From Streptomyces aureocirculatus (lineage in GTDB: Bacteria; Actinomycetota; Actinomycetes; Streptomycetales; Streptomycetaceae): DNA of 25,252 nt. The DNA lies in assembly GCF_000720475.1 (NCBI RefSeq), contig NZ_JOAP01000071.1, positions 1-25,252 of the forward strand, read 5' to 3'. Shown in pieces: positions 22,777-25,252 of the stretch (its first letter is position 1; each line of letters opens with the position of its first letter). Below the pieces are notes generated by a model. It saw only the letters and a program-made list of their open reading frames with translations. It had not been told where the DNA came from and searched no databases. A program made the translations under genes and the position numbers.

Positions 22777-23655
22777 TCAGGGCGCGGGCAGGAACGGGAC
22801 GATGGCGTCCAGGAAGTGGTCGTTCTGGTCGCCCGCCACCGTGTGGCCCGCGTCGGGCACCTCGACGCGGCGGGCATGGGGGACGCGGGCGCAGAACTCC
22901 TCGGCGATGTCGTCGCGTACGACGTCGCTGATCGCGCCGCGGACGAGCAGGATCGGTGCGGCGGTGCGGCGTGCGGCGTCCAGGAGGCGGTCCGCCATGC
23001 CGGGCGGGTCCATGCGGCCCTCGAAGCTGTCGAGCAGCCGGGGGTCCCAGTGCCAGACCCAGCGGTCGCCCTGACGGCGCAGGTTGTTCCGCAGGCCCTG
23101 GAGGCCCTGCGGGCCGTTCGGACACGGGCGGTGCGGCAGATACGCCGAGACCGCCGCGCCCGCCTCCTCGACGCCCCCGAAACCGTCCGGCCGCCCGCGC
23201 ATGAACGCGACGATCCGGCGCACCCCGCGGGGATCGGGCCGGTGGGCCACGTCGACGAGCACCAGGGCGCGTACCGCCGCCCTCGGTTCCTCCCCGGCGG
23301 CAAGGAGCGCACTCAGACCGCCGAGGGAGGCACCGACGAGCGTCGGCGGGCCGCCGGGTTCGGCGAGCGCGTCGACGAGCGCCCGGACGTCGTCGGCGAA
23401 CAGGCCGAGGTCGTAGGCGCCGTCGGCCGACCACTGGCTGGTGCCGTGCCCGCGCAGGTCCGGGGCCACGACCCGCCACCCCAGCGCGGCCAGGCGGGGG
23501 CCGGTCCTGCCCCAGGCGTGCCGTGTCTGGCCCCCGCCGTGCAGCAGGACGAGCGGAGGTGACGAAGCCTCGCCCCATTCGTCCGCCGTGAGCAGGATTC
23601 CGTCACGGCCCGTGAAGCGAAGGGGCCGGGGCGGCACGGTCTCGTCGGGCGTCAC
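22777..23655 (-). CDS. Alpha/beta hydrolase
   Basis: The 292-residue protein has a typical alpha/beta hydrolase core. The oxyanion region is PLVLLHGGGQTRHAWG, followed by VVAPDLRGHGTSQW. The nucleophile is Ser110 in LVGASLGGLSALL, an acid is probably Asp244 in RGAISDVV, and the base is His271 in VPDAGHTVAGDQND. It has no signal peptide. The substrate is unknown; small esters, lactones or epoxides are possible in this family. The GTG start at 23655 overlaps the TGA of the TetR gene as GTGA, so the two are translationally coupled. This suggests that the hydrolase acts on, or alongside, a compound sensed by the regulator. Confidence 0.9.
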   Translation of the reverse strand: MTPDETVPPRPLRFTGRDGILLTADEWGEASSPPLVLLHGGGQTRHAWGRTGPRLAALGWRVVAPDLRGHGTSQWSADGAYDLGLFADDVRALVDALAEPGGPPTLVGASLGGLSALLAAGEEPRAAVRALVLVDVAHRPDPRGVRRIVAFMRGRPDGFGGVEEAGAAVSAYLPHRPCPNGPQGLQGLRNNLRRQGDRWVWHWDPRLLDSFEGRMDPPGMADRLLDAARRTAAPILLVRGAISDVVRDDIAEEFCARVPHARRVEVPDAGHTVAGDQNDHFLDAIVPFLPAP

Positions 23656-24317
23656 GCCGAGCCCCGGGAGCGGAGCGGCGTAAGGAGCCGGTCGCGGTGG
23701 GGGTCCGCGGCCGCCGCTGCCAGCGCGACGTCCAGCGCCAGCAGTACGCGCGCCAGGAACCGTTCGTCGTCGATCCGCCCGGCGACCCACTGGTGCAGCG
23801 CACCCACGCACGCGGTGCCGACCACGGAGGCCAGCGCGTCCGTGTCGGCGTCCGCACGCAGAACGCCCCGCTCGCGGGCGTCCGCAAGCGCCCGGCGGAG
23901 CTGCGTGAGCGGACTGCGGTCGAGTACCAGGCCGCTCTGCTCCCACTCGCGCACCATGCGACGCGACACGACCGGATCGTCCACGAACAGTTGGACGGTC
24001 GACGCGACGACGTCTCGCGGGTCACCGGTCCCCAGCAGCGTGAGGCGCCGCTCCAGTTCGTCCGTGAACCCGGCGGCGAGTGCCTCCCAGATCTTGTCGC
24101 GCGGCCCGATCAGGTTGTACACGGTCGCCGGGGCGACCTGTGCCCGCTCGGCGATCCGCTCCGTGCCGAGCACCGAATCCGGTTCCGCCCGCAGGAGTTC
24201 CCGCGCCGCGTCCAGGATCCGGCCCCGCCGCTCGGCCTTGTGCCGCTCACGCAGCCCCTGCCCCAGCCCCCGCCCCCGCCCTTGTCCCTCCTCGGCCGTC
24301 CGCGTCCGAGCACACAT
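23652..24317 (-). CDS. TetR-family transcriptional regulator
   Basis: The 221-residue protein has a Gly/Arg-rich start and then a TetR DNA-binding domain (RRGRILDAARELLRAEPDS, then TERIAERAQVAPATVYNLIGPRDKIWEALAAGF). A C-terminal ligand-binding helical domain of about 130 residues follows. ATG at 24317 is chosen because GAAGGG lies ten bases upstream; GTG at 24326 would place that site too close. A strong palindrome at 24343-24365 just upstream is the likely operator, so autoregulation is probable. The gene is coupled to the alpha/beta hydrolase behind it. The ligand is unknown. Confidence 0.9.
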   Translation of the reverse strand: MCARTRTAEEGQGRGRGLGQGLRERHKAERRGRILDAARELLRAEPDSVLGTERIAERAQVAPATVYNLIGPRDKIWEALAAGFTDELERRLTLLGTGDPRDVVASTVQLFVDDPVVSRRMVREWEQSGLVLDRSPLTQLRRALADARERGVLRADADTDALASVVGTACVGALHQWVAGRIDDERFLARVLLALDVALAAAAADPHRDRLLTPLRSRGSA

Positions 24318-24342
24318 CCGAAGCACACCCTTCGCTGAAACG

Positions 24343-24365
24343 TAGAGAGTGCTCTAAATTTAGAG
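24343..24365. promoter_or_regulatory. Operator upstream of the TetR gene
   Basis: Two overlapping inverted repeats are present: TAGAG-AGTG-CTCTA (24343-24356) and the perfect 14-base palindrome CTCTAAATTTAGAG (24352-24365). They lie 26-48 bases before the TetR ATG, in an AT-rich patch that probably contains the promoter. Confidence 0.75.
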
Positions 24366-24395
24366 GAGGCTATGAATTTTGCAAGGCCTCGGGAT

Positions 24396-25202
24396 TCACG
24401 GGTGCTGTTTCCGCGGGAGCGGGCAGAGGTGGCTGCCTCCCTCGACCACGACGGTCTCCCCGGGGGCGATCTCCGTGAAGCCCGCGTCCCGTACCAACGG
24501 CAGCCCGGCGGCGACCAGTTCGTCCCAGCGGGACGGGGACGCGGTGCGGACGGACAGGGCGAAGTCCGCCTCGCGCCAGGCCGCGCGGTCCGCCGCGGAC
24601 AGTTCCCACCACGCCAGTTGGGCGCCGTGCCCCGCCTGGGCCATCGTCTTGCCCGCCGACATGGACACGTGGGGGTTCAGCCACAGGACGGGCGCCGCCG
24701 GGTCGGGTTCCGGTACGGGGTCCGGGTCGTCGAGGTCGGTGCCGGAGACCTGGAGGCGGGCCAGTTCCTTGGGCCAGCCGTCCAGGGGCACCGGCGGGAA
24801 GACGCGGACCTCGGCCGCCTTGCCGGTGACCGTGATGCCGGGCAGCGCCTCCGCGCGCCGCCACTCCGCGCCGCGCGCCCTGCGCACCACCTTGCGGATG
24901 CGCGCGTCCTGCCAGTCCCGCATCGCCCGGGCCCAGGCACCGTCGCCGAGCGACCGCTCGTCACTCAGGATCGTGAGGACCGCACGGGCCGCCGTCTCCA
25001 GGGCGTCCGTACGCGCCGGGGGCGCCGCGCGCTCTATGCGGGCCACCAGGGGCAGGACGAACTGCGGGGCGTCGTCGCGCGCGGGGGCCGGGGCGGGCTC
25101 GGCCGGCGTGGGGCGGTCGCCGGGGGCGTTCTGCGGGGCGCCCTCCGGACTGTCCTGCGGGACGCCCTCGGAGGCGGTGGAGGGGGGTTCGTTGCTGGTC
25201 AC
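24396..25202 (-). CDS. PTH2-type peptidyl-tRNA hydrolase with N-terminal extension
   Basis: The 268-residue protein ends in a PTH2-like domain of about 95 residues: WLNPHVSMSAGKTMAQAGHGAQLAWW (174-199) with Lys185 and His192 in the family motif, and DAGFTEIAPGETVVVEGG near the C-terminus. PTH2 enzymes free tRNA from peptidyl-tRNA. The preceding ~170 residues include a Pro/Ala-rich disordered start (1-45) and a helical segment (48-115, PLVARIERAA and ALETAARAVLTI), unlike the ~115-residue PTH2 of archaea and eukaryotes. I recall this longer form as an actinobacterial type, so activity on tRNA is less certain. The start is GTG at 25202, near the window edge, with a weak ribosome site. Its stop is 30 bases from the TetR operator. 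Confidence 0.82.
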   Translation of the reverse strand: MTSNEPPSTASEGVPQDSPEGAPQNAPGDRPTPAEPAPAPARDDAPQFVLPLVARIERAAPPARTDALETAARAVLTILSDERSLGDGAWARAMRDWQDARIRKVVRRARGAEWRRAEALPGITVTGKAAEVRVFPPVPLDGWPKELARLQVSGTDLDDPDPVPEPDPAAPVLWLNPHVSMSAGKTMAQAGHGAQLAWWELSAADRAAWREADFALSVRTASPSRWDELVAAGLPLVRDAGFTEIAPGETVVVEGGSHLCPLPRKQHP

Positions 25203-25252
25203 GCGTCCAGTTTGCCAGGGGGCGGGTTGGGGCCGGGGGGTGGCTGCCGGGC

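Noticed and set aside
1..25252. tRNA, rRNA, transposase or phage genes
   Set aside because: No cloverleaf-like arms, ribosomal RNA motifs, transposase DDE patterns or terminal inverted repeats were recognised on either strand.

Overview
The window is chromosomal DNA of a Streptomyces, or a very close relative. The GC content is very high with strong G/C bias at third codon positions, GTG and TTG starts are common, and stem-loops without U-tracts lie between convergent genes. The sporulation regulator whiI sits next to fadAB, rnd, a DUF3000 gene and hemE, an order I recall from the S. coelicolor core chromosome (memory, not a search). I support 21 protein genes and one decayed gene remnant. 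I see no rRNA, tRNA, insertion sequence or CRISPR array.

Layout. 1-501: GC-rich non-coding DNA with five tandem ~75 bp units whose last copy forms the 3' end of a NYN/PIN-type nuclease gene (502-873, minus). 970-2031 (plus): an uncharacterised, probably beta-propeller protein. 2139-5503 (minus): the fadA-fadB beta-oxidation operon with a 4-base overlap, a recognisable promoter and an overlapping palindromic operator. 5664-6035 (plus): remnant of an MFS drug-efflux gene. 6032-8068 (minus): RNase D, then whiI with a sigma-WhiG-like promoter. 8358-9014 (minus): DUF3000 protein. 9015-9572: structured non-coding region with two competing hairpins and a ten-unit 41 bp tandem array in front of hemE (9573-10640, plus).

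10682-14484 (minus): a sugar-epimerase-like SDR, a CoA-disulfide-reductase-like flavoprotein and a DUF4349 lipoprotein. 14640-16890 (plus): hemG/hemY and hemQ, two steps of the coproporphyrin-dependent heme pathway of Gram-positive bacteria. With hemE, three heme enzymes are in the window. 16942-18639 (minus): a secreted tripeptidyl-aminopeptidase-type hydrolase.

18787-22030 (minus): the least understood block. It holds a TIGR04222-type membrane protein, a DUF692-type multinuclear iron oxidase (MNIO) carrying an extra C-terminal helical domain, and a DUF4142 protein. MNIO enzymes modify ribosomally made peptides, usually with a separate partner protein. Here a partner-like domain appears fused and no obvious precursor peptide is present, so this is my best candidate for an undescribed system. 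22295-22738 (plus): DUF5959 protein. 22777-24317 (minus): a TetR regulator translationally coupled to an alpha/beta hydrolase, behind a strong palindrome. 24396-25202 (minus): a PTH2-type peptidyl-tRNA hydrolase with a long N-terminal extension.
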